Part shown: in pieces, positions 1 to 5,266 of the stretch
How positions within the stretch are numbered: position 1 is the first letter of the stretch
How the letters are laid out: the number at the start of each line of letters is the position of its first letter
Source of the DNA: Planctomycetaceae bacterium
GTDB taxonomy: Bacteria > Planctomycetota > Planctomycetia > Planctomycetales > Planctomycetaceae
Direction of reading: 5' to 3'
Length of the DNA: 5,266 bases
Assembly (NCBI GenBank): GCA_029259875.1
Contig: JAJDEK010000194.1
Location: 1-5,266 of the forward strand
Made by a program: the position numbers and the translations under genes
The notes under the pieces: model-generated
The model's input: only the letters and a program-made list of their open reading frames with translations
The model's database searches: none
What the model was told of the DNA's origin: nothing

Positions 1-43
1 ACATTTCAACTTAGATCTGCGCGCCACGTATTTCAGGCGATAA
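1..43 (+). other. Possible 3' end of an upstream gene (very uncertain)
   Basis: In frame 2 the sequence reads as a 13-residue tail (HFNLDLRATYFRR) ending at TAA 41-43, and a terminator-like hairpin follows about 25 bases later. This fits the C-terminus of a plus-strand gene beginning before the window. Two other readings cannot be excluded. One is a minus-strand start at 72-70 (beginning MPKFYYFVAHYRLKYVARR) that runs off the left edge. The other is that the whole region is non-coding. The fragment is too short to assign a family, and no function is proposed. Confidence 0.2.
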
Positions 44-67
44 TGGGCCACAAAGTAGTAAAATTTT

Positions 68-99
68 GGCATGGCCAGCGGTTGGCTGCTTGTTTTTTT
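68..99 (+). terminator. Weak intrinsic-terminator-like hairpin
   Basis: GCA (69-71) pairs with TGC (87-89), and GCCA (74-77) pairs with TGGC (83-86), with a two-base TG bulge and a five-base loop. A TTG plus seven-T tract (90-99) follows directly. It could end a plus-strand gene finishing near 43. The bulge makes the stem weak, so this is tentative. Confidence 0.33.
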
Positions 100-117
100 G
101 TGATTCACTTCCCCGCC

Positions 118-146
118 TTGAATGTGAGCGGAACAAAACTAATTAT
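118..146 (+). promoter_or_regulatory. Candidate promoter of the arsR-family gene
   Basis: TTGAAT (118-123) resembles a -35 box (4 of 6 matches to the sigma-70 consensus). It is followed after 17 bases by AATTAT (141-146), also 4 of 6 for a -10 box. Transcription would begin near 153, just before the dyad at 157-180. Both boxes are imperfect, and planctomycete promoters are not well defined, so this is a guess based on spacing and position. Confidence 0.3.
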
Positions 147-156
147 GCCCCACAAC

Positions 157-180
157 CCGGTCGCTGAATATGAGCGACGG
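157..180. promoter_or_regulatory. Dyad-symmetric element before arsR, candidate operator
   Basis: GTCGCT (160-165) and AGCGAC (173-178) form a perfect 6-base inverted repeat around GAATATG. A further CC/GG pairing is possible if G159 is bulged. The dyad lies 48 to 71 bases before the preferred start of the ArsR-type gene and just downstream of the candidate promoter. That is where an autorepressor of this family would be expected to bind. As RNA it would also form a GC-rich hairpin, so an attenuator or an upstream terminator is an alternative. Confidence 0.35.
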
Positions 181-183
181 TTT

Positions 184-197
184 AAAAAGAACTTTTT
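184..197. repeat. Short AT-rich inverted repeat in the arsR leader
   Basis: AAAAAG (184-189) and CTTTTT (192-197) are exact inverted copies separated by AA. The repeat lies directly in front of the upstream possible ATG at 201. It may be a second half-site for a regulator, the T-rich tail of the preceding hairpin, or chance in an AT-rich stretch. Confidence 0.25.
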
Positions 198-227
198 TGC
201 ATGAATTTAAAAAAGGATACTAGTGAT

Positions 228-623
228 ATGGCCACAAATCTTGTGGAACCACCCCAAGAAGGATCGACCCAGCGATTTCCAACGCTGCCAAATCATCTTG
301 AAAAGAACTTGGTAAAAGTATTTAAGTTATTGTCTGACGAGACCAGACTACGCATTATGCTTTACCTGGCCCAGGAAGAAGAATTATTTGTGACTGCTTT
401 ATGCGAGCGGCTCAATCAGAGCCAACCCGCGGTCAGCCATCATCTTGCATTATTGCGGGATGCGGGTCTGATTGAAGCACGTCGCGACGGTAAGCACAAT
501 TACTACTCCATCTGCCGGGAGCATTTTCACTCGATCATGGCTGAACTGTTCAACAGTTTTAACGATCCCGATGAAAATGTAATCCGCATCGACAATTTTG
601 TTTTAAAACAAAATCTGGGCTGA
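228..623 (+). CDS. ArsR/SmtB-family winged-helix transcriptional regulator
   Basis: This is a 131-residue DNA-binding repressor of the ArsR/SmtB fold, which usually acts as a dimer that leaves its operator on binding an inducer. Visible elements are the dimer and first-helix segment FKLLSDETRLRIMLYL (about 32-47), the helix-turn-helix with NQSQPAVSHHLALLRDAGL (about 63-81), the wing RRDGKHNYYSI (85-95) and a C-terminal helix. In the E. coli ArsR family the sensor motif is ELCVC. Here the same place reads ELFVT, so both arsenic-binding cysteines are replaced (Phe54, Thr56), while the third one is kept (Cys59). The SmtB-type zinc site in the last helix is not preserved either. The inducer is therefore unknown; Cys59 and Cys96 leave a thiol switch possible. 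I chose ATG 228 because AAAAGGA (211-217) lies 10 bases before it. ATG 201 would add nine residues but has a poor ribosome-binding site. The gene is monocistronic, and its target is not visible here. Confidence 0.93.
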   Translation: MATNLVEPPQEGSTQRFPTLPNHLEKNLVKVFKLLSDETRLRIMLYLAQEEELFVTALCERLNQSQPAVSHHLALLRDAGLIEARRDGKHNYYSICREHFHSIMAELFNSFNDPDENVIRIDNFVLKQNLG

Positions 624-654
624 TCCTATTTAGATCAATCAGAAAAATCCCATC

Positions 655-690
655 GAAGAGGCCAGCCATCTACCGCTGGTCTCTTTTTAT
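655..690 (+). terminator. Intrinsic terminator of the arsR-family gene
   Basis: AGAGGCCAGC (657-666) pairs with GCTGGTCTCT (675-684) as a 10-base stem with one G-U pair and an eight-base loop. The T tract 684-688 follows directly. It begins 31 bases after the ArsR stop and isolates that gene from carA. Confidence 0.85.
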
Positions 691-762
691 TTGCGCTCAT
701 CTTTGATAAAACATACGAGATTTGACCAAAATTTTATCCATTGCCTGAGATCAGTGTAAACA

Positions 763-1944
763 ATGCAGAAAACAGCGAAATTAGCCCTTGCCGATGGCAG
801 TGTGTTCACAGGAACGGCTTTTGGTGCAGAAGGCGAAATCCACGGTGAAGTTGTGTTCAATACGAGCATGACCGGGTATCAGGAAATTCTGACTGACCCA
901 TCTTACTGTGGACAAATCGTCACAATGACGTATCCCCAAATCGGCAATTACGGAATTGTTCCGGAAGATGTTGAATCTTCGGGGATTGCTTTACGAGGTT
1001 TTATCATTCGTGAACTTTGTGAGATCCCCAGCAATTATCGCTCAACTCAGACACTCGATGAATATCTGAATACAGCCGGAGTCATCGGGCTACAGGGAAT
1101 CGACACCCGTGCTCTCGTGCGAAAGATTCGTACCCACGGTGCCATGACGGGCGTCATCTCGACAGAAGATCTAGACGATCAGTCCCTGGTAAAAAAAGCA
1201 CAAGAGAGCCCTCAGCTGGCTGGACAAGATTTAGTCAGTCAGGTCATTCCCAAGTCATCGCGGGAATGGAGTGAAAAGTTGCCCCCTCTGGCACACAGTA
1301 GTTCTACCCATGCTCTCAGTGGAAAAAATTTAGAGAGTCTGTCTGAAGCCGATTATGTCTCTGAAAATTCCTATCATATTGTCGCTATCGACTATGGAAT
1401 GAAATGGAATATTCCGCGTCATTTGAGCCAACTGGGCTGCAAAGTAACCATCCTTCCCGGAAATTGTACGGCTCAAGATGTCTTGGATTTGAATCCTGAT
1501 GGCGTCTTCCTGTCAAATGGTCCAGGCGACCCGGAACCTCTGACTTATGCTATCGAGACGATTCGTTCCCTGTTGGACAAAGTCCCTATTTTTGGAATCT
1601 GTCTGGGACACCAGCTATTGGGCTTAGCCTGTGGCTGCAAAACGTTCAAGCTCAAATTCGGCCACCGAGGCGCAAACCAACCCGTCGTCAACCATGACAC
1701 AGGTCAGGTAGAAATTACTTCTCAAAACCATGGATTTGCCATCGACCCAGAATCAATGCCCGCTGACGTCGAAATCACTCATATCAATATGAATGACGAT
1801 ACTGTCGCCGGCTTAAGACATAAAACTTACCCCGCATTCAGTGTGCAATACCACCCGGAAGCATCAGCGGGGCCACACGATAGCCATTACCTGTTTCGAC
1901 AATTCTACAATTGCATCAATAGTAATACACAGGTTTCCTCCTGA
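763..1944 (+). CDS. carA: Carbamoyl-phosphate synthase, glutamine-hydrolysing small subunit
   Basis: CarA hydrolyses glutamine and channels the ammonia to the large subunit CarB, which makes carbamoyl phosphate for pyrimidine and arginine synthesis in the cytoplasm. The 393-residue product aligns along its length with E. coli CarA (382). The N-terminal small-chain domain carries the signature GEVVFNTSMTGYQEILTDPS (28-47). The class I glutamine amidotransferase domain starts near 206 and shows SNGPGDP (251-257), the nucleophile Cys280 in GICLGHQ, NHGF (322-325) and the His364/Glu366 pair in HPEAS, so the Cys-His-Glu triad is complete. The extra length is mainly a Ser/His-rich linker (about 171-203) between the domains. 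The start is fixed by alignment to the family N-terminus; the ribosome-binding site is weak (GAGA, 747-750). TTGACC (722-727) could be a -35 box but has no good -10 partner. carB is not in the window, so the subunit genes are probably unlinked. No clear terminator follows. Confidence 0.97.
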   Translation: MQKTAKLALADGSVFTGTAFGAEGEIHGEVVFNTSMTGYQEILTDPSYCGQIVTMTYPQIGNYGIVPEDVESSGIALRGFIIRELCEIPSNYRSTQTLDEYLNTAGVIGLQGIDTRALVRKIRTHGAMTGVISTEDLDDQSLVKKAQESPQLAGQDLVSQVIPKSSREWSEKLPPLAHSSSTHALSGKNLESLSEADYVSENSYHIVAIDYGMKWNIPRHLSQLGCKVTILPGNCTAQDVLDLNPDGVFLSNGPGDPEPLTYAIETIRSLLDKVPIFGICLGHQLLGLACGCKTFKLKFGHRGANQPVVNHDTGQVEITSQNHGFAIDPESMPADVEITHINMNDDTVAGLRHKTYPAFSVQYHPEASAGPHDSHYLFRQFYNCINSNTQVSS

Positions 1945-2145
1945 TTCTCTCCTTCCGATCACCAAATCAAGGTTGAAATGGAGGCCGGATTTTATTTGAA
2001 TTCAACAGGTAAGAAAACTTTGTAATTGAATGAGTCCCTCCTACTTGTAACTCAAGATCTGAAAATAAACCGTTGATAATTAACAGGGGATAAATTCCAC
2101 CCCTCAAATTCTTAAAGACTATAGACCTCAGAGAAAGTAATCCAC

Positions 2146-2613
2146 ATGGCAACTGAACGAACATTGATCCTAATTAAACCCGATGGAGTACAGCGACGTC
2201 TGGCGGGGACTCTTTTATCACGATTTGAAAACAAAGGGTTAAAAATCATCGGCTTGAAAATGCTGCAAGTGACAAAAGAATTAGCAGCCGAACATTATGC
2301 AGAACATGTGGAAAAGCCGTTCTACCCTCTACTTGAAGAATTTATCACAGCGGGTCCCGTCGTCGCGATCGTGGCAGAAGGCCCGGAAGCAATCTCTGTC
2401 GTACGTTCGATGATGGGTTCTACAAACGGTCGCGAATCAGCACCTGGAACCATTCGCGGCGATTATGGAGTCAGCCGTCAGATGAACCTGGTTCATGGGA
2501 GTGATGGCCCCGAAGCTGCGACTCGCGAGATCAAAATCTACTTCAAACCTGAAGAACTAATCGAGTACAACACATCGCTAGGCGGGTGGGTTTGTGCGGA
2601 CGACGAAATGTAA
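2146..2613 (+). CDS. ndk: Nucleoside diphosphate kinase
   Basis: Ndk transfers the gamma-phosphate of ATP to other (d)NDPs through a phosphohistidine, keeping NTP pools balanced. The 155-residue protein has the whole fold. Substrate and catalytic residues are all in place by family numbering: Lys11, Tyr51, Arg87, Thr93, Arg104, Asn114 and the phosphorylated His117. The usual active-site signature HGSDS-x-E is HGSDG-P-E here, so the second serine is glycine. It is longer than E. coli Ndk (143) because of a tail ending GGWVCADDEM, nearer to the 150-odd residues common elsewhere. The start has GAGAAAG (2131-2137) upstream and matches the family N-terminus. The 201-base spacer behind carA contains the palindrome TTGAATTCAA (1996-2005) and a small AGGGG/CCCCT hairpin (2085-2104) but no convincing terminator or consensus promoter. 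Cotranscription with carA is thus open. The gene ends at a terminator shared with sucD. Confidence 0.97.
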   Translation: MATERTLILIKPDGVQRRLAGTLLSRFENKGLKIIGLKMLQVTKELAAEHYAEHVEKPFYPLLEEFITAGPVVAIVAEGPEAISVVRSMMGSTNGRESAPGTIRGDYGVSRQMNLVHGSDGPEAATREIKIYFKPEELIEYNTSLGGWVCADDEM

Positions 2614-2632
2614 TCTTCAGAATCGTCTTTGA

Positions 2633-2680
2633 TAAAAAAGGGCAGCCAAATTGATGATTGGCTGCCCTTTTTATTTTGTA
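2633..2680. terminator. Bidirectional intrinsic terminator between ndk and sucD
   Basis: AAAAAGGGCAGCCAA (2635-2649) and TTGGCTGCCCTTTTT (2658-2672) are perfect 15-base inverted copies around an eight-base loop. The GC core is flanked by A's on the left and T's on the right, so a U tract follows the hairpin on either strand. It begins 20 bases after the ndk stop and lies 15-62 bases beyond the sucD stop, serving both convergent units. Confidence 0.95.
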
Positions 2681-2694
2681 TCATTACTTGAGCA

Positions 2695-3573
2695 TCATTT
2701 TGCTGCTTCAATCGCTCGTTGAACAGCAGCGCCCATGTCGGCAGGGCTTTCTGCTACTACAACACCGGCTGCTTCTAAAGCCGCGATCTTTTCATCAGCG
2801 GTTCCACTTCCCCCACTGATAATCGCACCGGCATGACCCATACGTTTTCCGGGAGGAGCTGTCTTGCCAGCAATGAAACCAGCTACCGGCTTGGTGACAT
2901 GTTCTTTGATGTATTCCGCAGCTTCAATTTCTGCGGTTCCACCGATTTCACCAATCAACATAATGGATTCCGTGGCAGGATCATTCTCGAACAGTTCCAG
3001 AAGATCGATAAACGTAGTTCCGATAATTGGATCGCCACCAATTCCAACAGCCGTGGTTTGACCTAGTCCCACGTTCCCCAACTGCCAGGCAGCTTCGTAA
3101 GTCAATGTTCCACTCTTGCTGATCAATCCGACAGAACCCGGTGTGTGAATATAACCGGGCATAATTCCAATTTTGGCAATGCCCGGTGTGATCACTCCCG
3201 GACAGTTTGGTCCAATCAGACGGCTATTTTTATCTTTGAGATATTCCATTACTCGTACCATATCGAATACGGGAACCCCTTCGGTAATGGCAATGATCAA
3301 TTCCATCCCTGCATCGGCGGCTTCCATAATTGCTTCGCCACAAAATGGAGGTGGTACGAAAACCAGACTGGTATTGGCGCCTGTTTTTTCGACTGCTTCT
3401 TCCACAGTATTAAATACAGGGAAACCATCGACTTCGGTTCCCCCTTTTCCGGGTGTTACTCCGCCTAATAATGGTGTGCCATACTCGCGGCATTGCTGGC
3501 TGTGAAACAGACCGGACTTCCCGGTAATCCCCTGGCAAATGACGCGTGTGTTTTCAGTAACTAAAATACTCAT
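2695..3573 (-). CDS. sucD: Succinyl-CoA synthetase (ADP/GDP-forming), alpha subunit
   Basis: SucD is the CoA-binding, phosphohistidine-carrying subunit of succinyl-CoA synthetase. With SucC it converts succinyl-CoA, phosphate and NDP to succinate, CoA and NTP in the TCA cycle. The 292-residue product is colinear with E. coli SucD (289). The N-terminal Rossmann CoA-binding domain shows GITGKSG (15-21), VTPGKGG (39-45) and PNCPGV (122-127). The C-terminal ligase domain shows SKSGTLTYE (152-160), GIGGDPI (177-183), Glu209 in IGEIGG and the phosphorylated His247 in [10 protein letters not shown]. All key residues are present. The start is supported by AAGGGTG (3587-3581), seven bases before the ATG, and by alignment of MSILV with the family N-terminus. 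It lies 117 bases downstream of sucC on the same strand, with a hairpin in the gap, and is followed by the shared terminator. Confidence 0.98.
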   Translation of the reverse strand: MSILVTENTRVICQGITGKSGLFHSQQCREYGTPLLGGVTPGKGGTEVDGFPVFNTVEEAVEKTGANTSLVFVPPPFCGEAIMEAADAGMELIIAITEGVPVFDMVRVMEYLKDKNSRLIGPNCPGVITPGIAKIGIMPGYIHTPGSVGLISKSGTLTYEAAWQLGNVGLGQTTAVGIGGDPIIGTTFIDLLELFENDPATESIMLIGEIGGTAEIEAAEYIKEHVTKPVAGFIAGKTAPPGKRMGHAGAIISGGSGTADEKIAALEAAGVVVAESPADMGAAVQRAIEAAK

Positions 3574-3652
3574 AATGTTTCACCCTTGCGGGAAATCTGT
3601 TTTTAAAAGATGGCTAAGATCGCTTTTTGCAAAACAACCACGTCAAATCATT

Positions 3653-3680
3653 GTGGCCTGTTGAGATTTCAAGAGGCCAC
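3653..3680 (-). promoter_or_regulatory. Hairpin in the sucC-sucD spacer
   Basis: GTGGCCT (3653-3659) and AGGCCAC (3674-3680) are perfect inverted copies. Inside them TTGA (3661-3664) and TCAA (3669-3672) also pair across one G-G mismatch, leaving a four-base loop. In the sucC-sucD transcript this lies about 10 bases after the sucC stop. No U tract follows on the minus strand, so it is not a normal intrinsic terminator. An RNA-stability element, a processing site or a partial attenuator are the plausible roles. Confidence 0.55.
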
Positions 3681-3690
3681 TGTCTTAATG

Positions 3691-4878
3691 TTAAGAGCTT
3701 AGAGTTGCTACCACTTTCTGAGCAGCATCTGTTAAATCATTTGCCGAGACGATATCTCGTCCACTTTCTGCGAGCATCTTGCGGGCGATATCCACATTCG
3801 TTCCTTCCAGGCGAACGACCAATGGAACCGTGAATCCTACCTTTTCATAGGCTTCTAATAATGCGGTCACAATCGTGTCGCACTTCATGATTCCACCGAA
3901 GATATTCACCAGAACGGCTTTCACATGGTCGTCAGCCAAAATAATCCGAAATGCTTCGGATACCTGGTCAACATTCGCTCCGCCTCCAACATCCAGGAAG
4001 TTGGCAGGCTCTCCGCCATGATGCTGAATCAGGTCCATCGTACTCATCGCCAGACCGGCACCATTCACCAGACAGCCAATGTTTCCATCTAGTTTGACAT
4101 AGCTCAAGTCTGCTTTTCCTGCATCAACTTCAGCCGGGTCTTCTTCGGTCAGATCACGTAATTCATCAAATGGCTTATGACGAAACATCGCGTTGTCATC
4201 AAAGGAAACCTTGGCATCCAACGCGACCAAATCTCCCTCGCCGGTAATTACCAACGGGTTAATTTCAGTCATGCTGCAATCGTTATCGATGAAAAAACGA
4301 CTGAGCTGGCAGAGAAACTTCTCTGCACTGCGAACTGTTTTTCCTTCCATTCCCAACTTGAATGCCAGCTTGCGGGCTTGAAATCCGAGCAAACCGGTAT
4401 GAATCGAAAAAGGCTCGCTCAGAATCTTCTCGGGACTCTCATGTGCAACGACTTCAATTTCCATTCCCCCTTCAGTCGAGAGAATCAAAACAGGCCCCCC
4501 TGCTTCACGGTCAACCACACATCCGAGATAAAGCTCTTGTGCGATATCCAACCCTTGCTCGACAAACAGGGTATTCACCTGTTTGCCTTCAGGTCCCGTC
4601 TGAATTGTAACTAGAGTTGATCCCAGCATGCGTTCTGCATTTTCGCGGACTTCATCTGCGGATCGAGCCAGGATGACGCCGGGCTGGTCAGGGTGTTCTT
4701 TAAAACGCCCTTTTCCACGGCCGCCTGCGTGAATTTGTGACTTCACGACTACCAAGGGACGATCCAGTTTCTCAAATGCGGCTACCGCTTCGTCAACGGT
4801 CTTCGCAATGATCCCTTCAGGTACAGGAATCCCGGCTTCGCGAAACAATTGTTTGGCCTGATATTCGTGAATTTTCAT
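3691..4878 (-). CDS. sucC: Succinyl-CoA synthetase (ADP/GDP-forming), beta subunit
   Basis: SucC is the nucleotide-binding subunit of succinyl-CoA synthetase and partners SucD from the next gene. The 395-residue product matches E. coli SucC (388) throughout. The N-terminal ATP-grasp domain starts [12 protein letters not shown] and contains [14 protein letters not shown] (43-56), [10 protein letters not shown] (115-124) and STEGGMEIE (134-142). Mg-binding Asn207 (in EINPLV) and Asp221 (in ALDAK) are present. The C-terminal ligase domain has [19 protein letters not shown] (264-282), [14 protein letters not shown] (288-301) and [11 protein letters not shown] (324-334). An insertion of about seven residues after GGRGK (roughly 57-70) accounts for the added length relative to E. 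coli. ATP versus GTP preference cannot be decided by eye. The ribosome-binding site AGGAGA (4899-4894) is 15 bases before the ATG, rather far, and falls inside the upstream small frame whose stop is 7 bases before this start. The two are therefore likely translated in a coupled way. Confidence 0.98.
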   Translation of the reverse strand: MKIHEYQAKQLFREAGIPVPEGIIAKTVDEAVAAFEKLDRPLVVVKSQIHAGGRGKGRFKEHPDQPGVILARSADEVRENAERMLGSTLVTIQTGPEGKQVNTLFVEQGLDIAQELYLGCVVDREAGGPVLILSTEGGMEIEVVAHESPEKILSEPFSIHTGLLGFQARKLAFKLGMEGKTVRSAEKFLCQLSRFFIDNDCSMTEINPLVITGEGDLVALDAKVSFDDNAMFRHKPFDELRDLTEEDPAEVDAGKADLSYVKLDGNIGCLVNGAGLAMSTMDLIQHHGGEPANFLDVGGGANVDQVSEAFRIILADDHVKAVLVNIFGGIMKCDTIVTALLEAYEKVGFTVPLVVRLEGTNVDIARKMLAESGRDIVSANDLTDAAQKVVATLSS

Positions 4879-4882
4879 TGAT

Positions 4883-4904
4883 TTTTCAGACTTTCTCCTG
4901 AAAA
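4883..4904 (-). promoter_or_regulatory. sucC ribosome-binding site presented in a hairpin loop
   Basis: TTTTCAG and CTGAAAA arms (4883-4889 with 4898-4904) form a 7-base stem with an eight-base loop. On the minus strand the loop reads GAGAAAGT and the stem ends in CAG, so the Shine-Dalgarno core AGGAGA (4899-4894) straddles the top of the stem and the loop. Folding would half-cover the site and shorten its otherwise long 15-base distance to the sucC ATG. The structure overlaps the last codons and stop of the upstream small frame. Confidence 0.45.
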
Positions 4905-5035
4905 TTTGCTACCGACTCATCAGGTAGCAATTCAAATAATTTGTTGAGCTCACAGCTTGAACTCAGGCCATCATAGCGGCTTCGCTTCTGCTTATCTAGC
5001 AAACCATCCTCGCCATCATAGTAAAATTTCTGCAT
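4886..5035 (-). CDS. Hypothetical 49-residue protein, first gene of the sucC operon
   Basis: This open frame has ATG at 5035-5033 and TGA at 4888-4886. The product begins [15 protein letters not shown], carries a second YDG at residues 21-23, and ends [14 protein letters not shown]. It is acidic and hydrophilic, with no signal peptide or membrane segment; the end (about 30-49) could be an amphipathic helix. I do not recognise a family and give no function. Position supports it being real. Its stop is 7 bases from the sucC ATG, the sucC ribosome-binding site lies in its final codons, a plausible promoter sits 39 bases ahead of its start, and an in-frame TAA upstream bounds it. Its own ribosome-binding site is weak. 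It could be a structural small protein of the succinyl-CoA synthetase operon or a leader whose translation opens the sucC start. A chance frame remains possible, since 50 codons is short. Confidence 0.5.
   Translation of the reverse strand: MQKFYYDGEDGLLDKQKRSRYDGLSSSCELNKLFELLPDESVANFQEKV
4903..4932 (-). promoter_or_regulatory. Second leader hairpin upstream of sucC
   Basis: TTGCTACC (4906-4913) and GGTAGCAA (4923-4930) are perfect 8-base inverted copies around a nine-base loop. Two more A-T pairs form if T4905 is bulged. On the minus strand it is followed by ATTTTC, only a short U run. It lies one base upstream of the hairpin that holds the sucC ribosome-binding site, and inside codons 35-43 of the small frame. 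A translating ribosome would melt it, which makes an attenuator or translation-coupling role possible. Confidence 0.45.
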
Positions 5036-5073
5036 AATAAATTGATCTGCCAGCTCGGTTTAATCCGTTCTCA

Positions 5074-5102
5074 TTTAAAAGAATCCAATCTAGGGTAATC
5101 AA
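5074..5102 (-). promoter_or_regulatory. Candidate promoter of the small-gene-sucC-sucD operon
   Basis: On the minus strand TTGATT (5102-5097, 4 of 6) and TTTAAA (5079-5074, 4 of 6) are separated by exactly 17 bases. A transcript would begin near 5067, about 30 bases before the small frame. It lies in the 94-base divergent gap before the mutarotase gene. No comparably spaced promoter for that gene was found on the plus strand. Confidence 0.4.
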
Positions 5103-5129
5103 CCTCCCGCTATATCAAAGGCGAAATCA

Positions 5130-5266
5130 ATGCTCAAAGGAATCCCTCCCATTATCTCTCCTGATCTGATGTGTGTACTGATGGAAATGGGACACGGAGA
5201 CGAACTTGTTTTGGCAGATGGAAATTTCCCTGCGGAATCCCACGCACAACGGATCATCCGCCTGGA
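5130..5266 (+). CDS. RbsD/FucU-family sugar mutarotase, 5' part only
   Basis: The first 45 codons are present, and the gene runs off the right edge (the family is about 140 residues). MLKGIPPIISPDLMCVLMEM closely follows the E. coli L-fucose mutarotase FucU N-terminus ([20 protein letters not shown]), and GHGDELVLAD-G-NFPAES follows GHGDEIIFSD-A-HFPAHS. The catalytic-pocket His22 and Asp30 are in place. Family members interconvert alpha and beta anomers of fucose (FucU) or ribose (RbsD) before catabolism. The N-terminus favours the FucU type, but the substrate-deciding C-terminal half is missing. AAAGG (5117-5121) is 8 bases before the ATG. The gene is divergent from the sucC unit and shares its short upstream region. 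A role in fucose or other deoxysugar use is inference. Confidence 0.88.
   Translation, partial: MLKGIPPIISPDLMCVLMEMGHGDELVLADGNFPAESHAQRIIRL

Noticed and set aside
43..204. A 53-codon plus-strand frame ending in an ATGA overlap with the possible ArsR start at 201.
   Set aside because: The peptide has no recognisable features, crosses the terminator-like T tract and the dyad, and its neighbour's better start is 228. The overlap is probably accidental.
703..750. TTGATA (703-708) and TTGACC (722-727) as carA promoter -35 boxes.
   Set aside because: Neither has a credible -10 box at 16-18 bases. A carA promoter must exist after the terminator, but I cannot place it.
1972..2006. GTTGAA and TTCAAC copies after carA, as a possible carA terminator.
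   Set aside because: The loop is too long and AT-rich, and no U tract follows the right arm. I cannot support a terminator here.
1967..2164. A 65-codon minus-strand frame spanning the carA-ndk spacer.
   Set aside because: It overlaps the ndk start, has no recognisable family features and no supported ribosome-binding site. It looks like a chance frame in an AT-rich spacer.
3145..3505. Plus-strand frames of about 110 codons inside sucD and others inside sucC.
   Set aside because: They are antisense shadows of well-conserved genes, with no family features or ribosome-binding sites of their own.
3625..3634. TTTTGCAAAA palindrome in the sucC-sucD spacer as an operator or internal promoter element.
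   Set aside because: Ten-base AT-rich palindromes are common by chance, and no paired promoter boxes with good spacing accompany it.
4908..4928. The minus-strand loop contains CUGAUGAG, the core of a hammerhead ribozyme.
   Set aside because: No stem II and GAAA core in the needed order follow it. The octamer sits in a simple hairpin loop inside a coding-like frame, so chance is the better reading.

Overview
The window holds six protein genes of core metabolism and regulation, plus one small gene that is easy to miss. It reads as a chromosomal housekeeping region of a bacterium, most likely a member of the Planctomycetota. That placement is an impression from the protein sequences, the roughly balanced base composition, carA standing without carB, and the separately regulated ndk, sucCD and fucU-type genes. 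It is not proven from the window. I see no mobile elements, CRISPR arrays, rRNA or tRNA genes.

Layout. Positions 1-227 hold at most the tail of a neighbouring gene, a weak terminator-like hairpin, and a possible promoter with dyad elements. They lead into a stand-alone ArsR-family repressor (228-623, +) that is closed by its own terminator (655-690). carA (763-1944, +) encodes the glutaminase subunit of carbamoyl-phosphate synthase. ndk (2146-2613, +), nucleoside diphosphate kinase, follows after a 201-base spacer with no convincing terminator. A near-perfect bidirectional terminator (2633-2680) separates ndk from the convergent sucC-sucD operon on the minus strand (sucC 4878-3691, sucD 3573-2695), which encodes both subunits of succinyl-CoA synthetase. 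Upstream of sucC on the same strand is a 49-codon open frame (5035-4886). Its stop lies 7 bases before the sucC ATG, and the sucC ribosome-binding site sits inside its last codons. A divergent fucU/rbsD-type mutarotase gene begins at 5130 and runs off the window.

Function. SucCD makes a nucleoside triphosphate by substrate-level phosphorylation in the TCA cycle. Ndk equilibrates the NTP pools, and CarA feeds pyrimidine and arginine synthesis. The neighbourhood is therefore linked by nucleotide and energy metabolism, although transcription is split among several units.

Most worth a second look: the small coupled gene in the sucC leader and the two tandem hairpins inside it; the hairpin between sucC and sucD; and the ArsR protein, which has lost the classical metal-binding cysteines.
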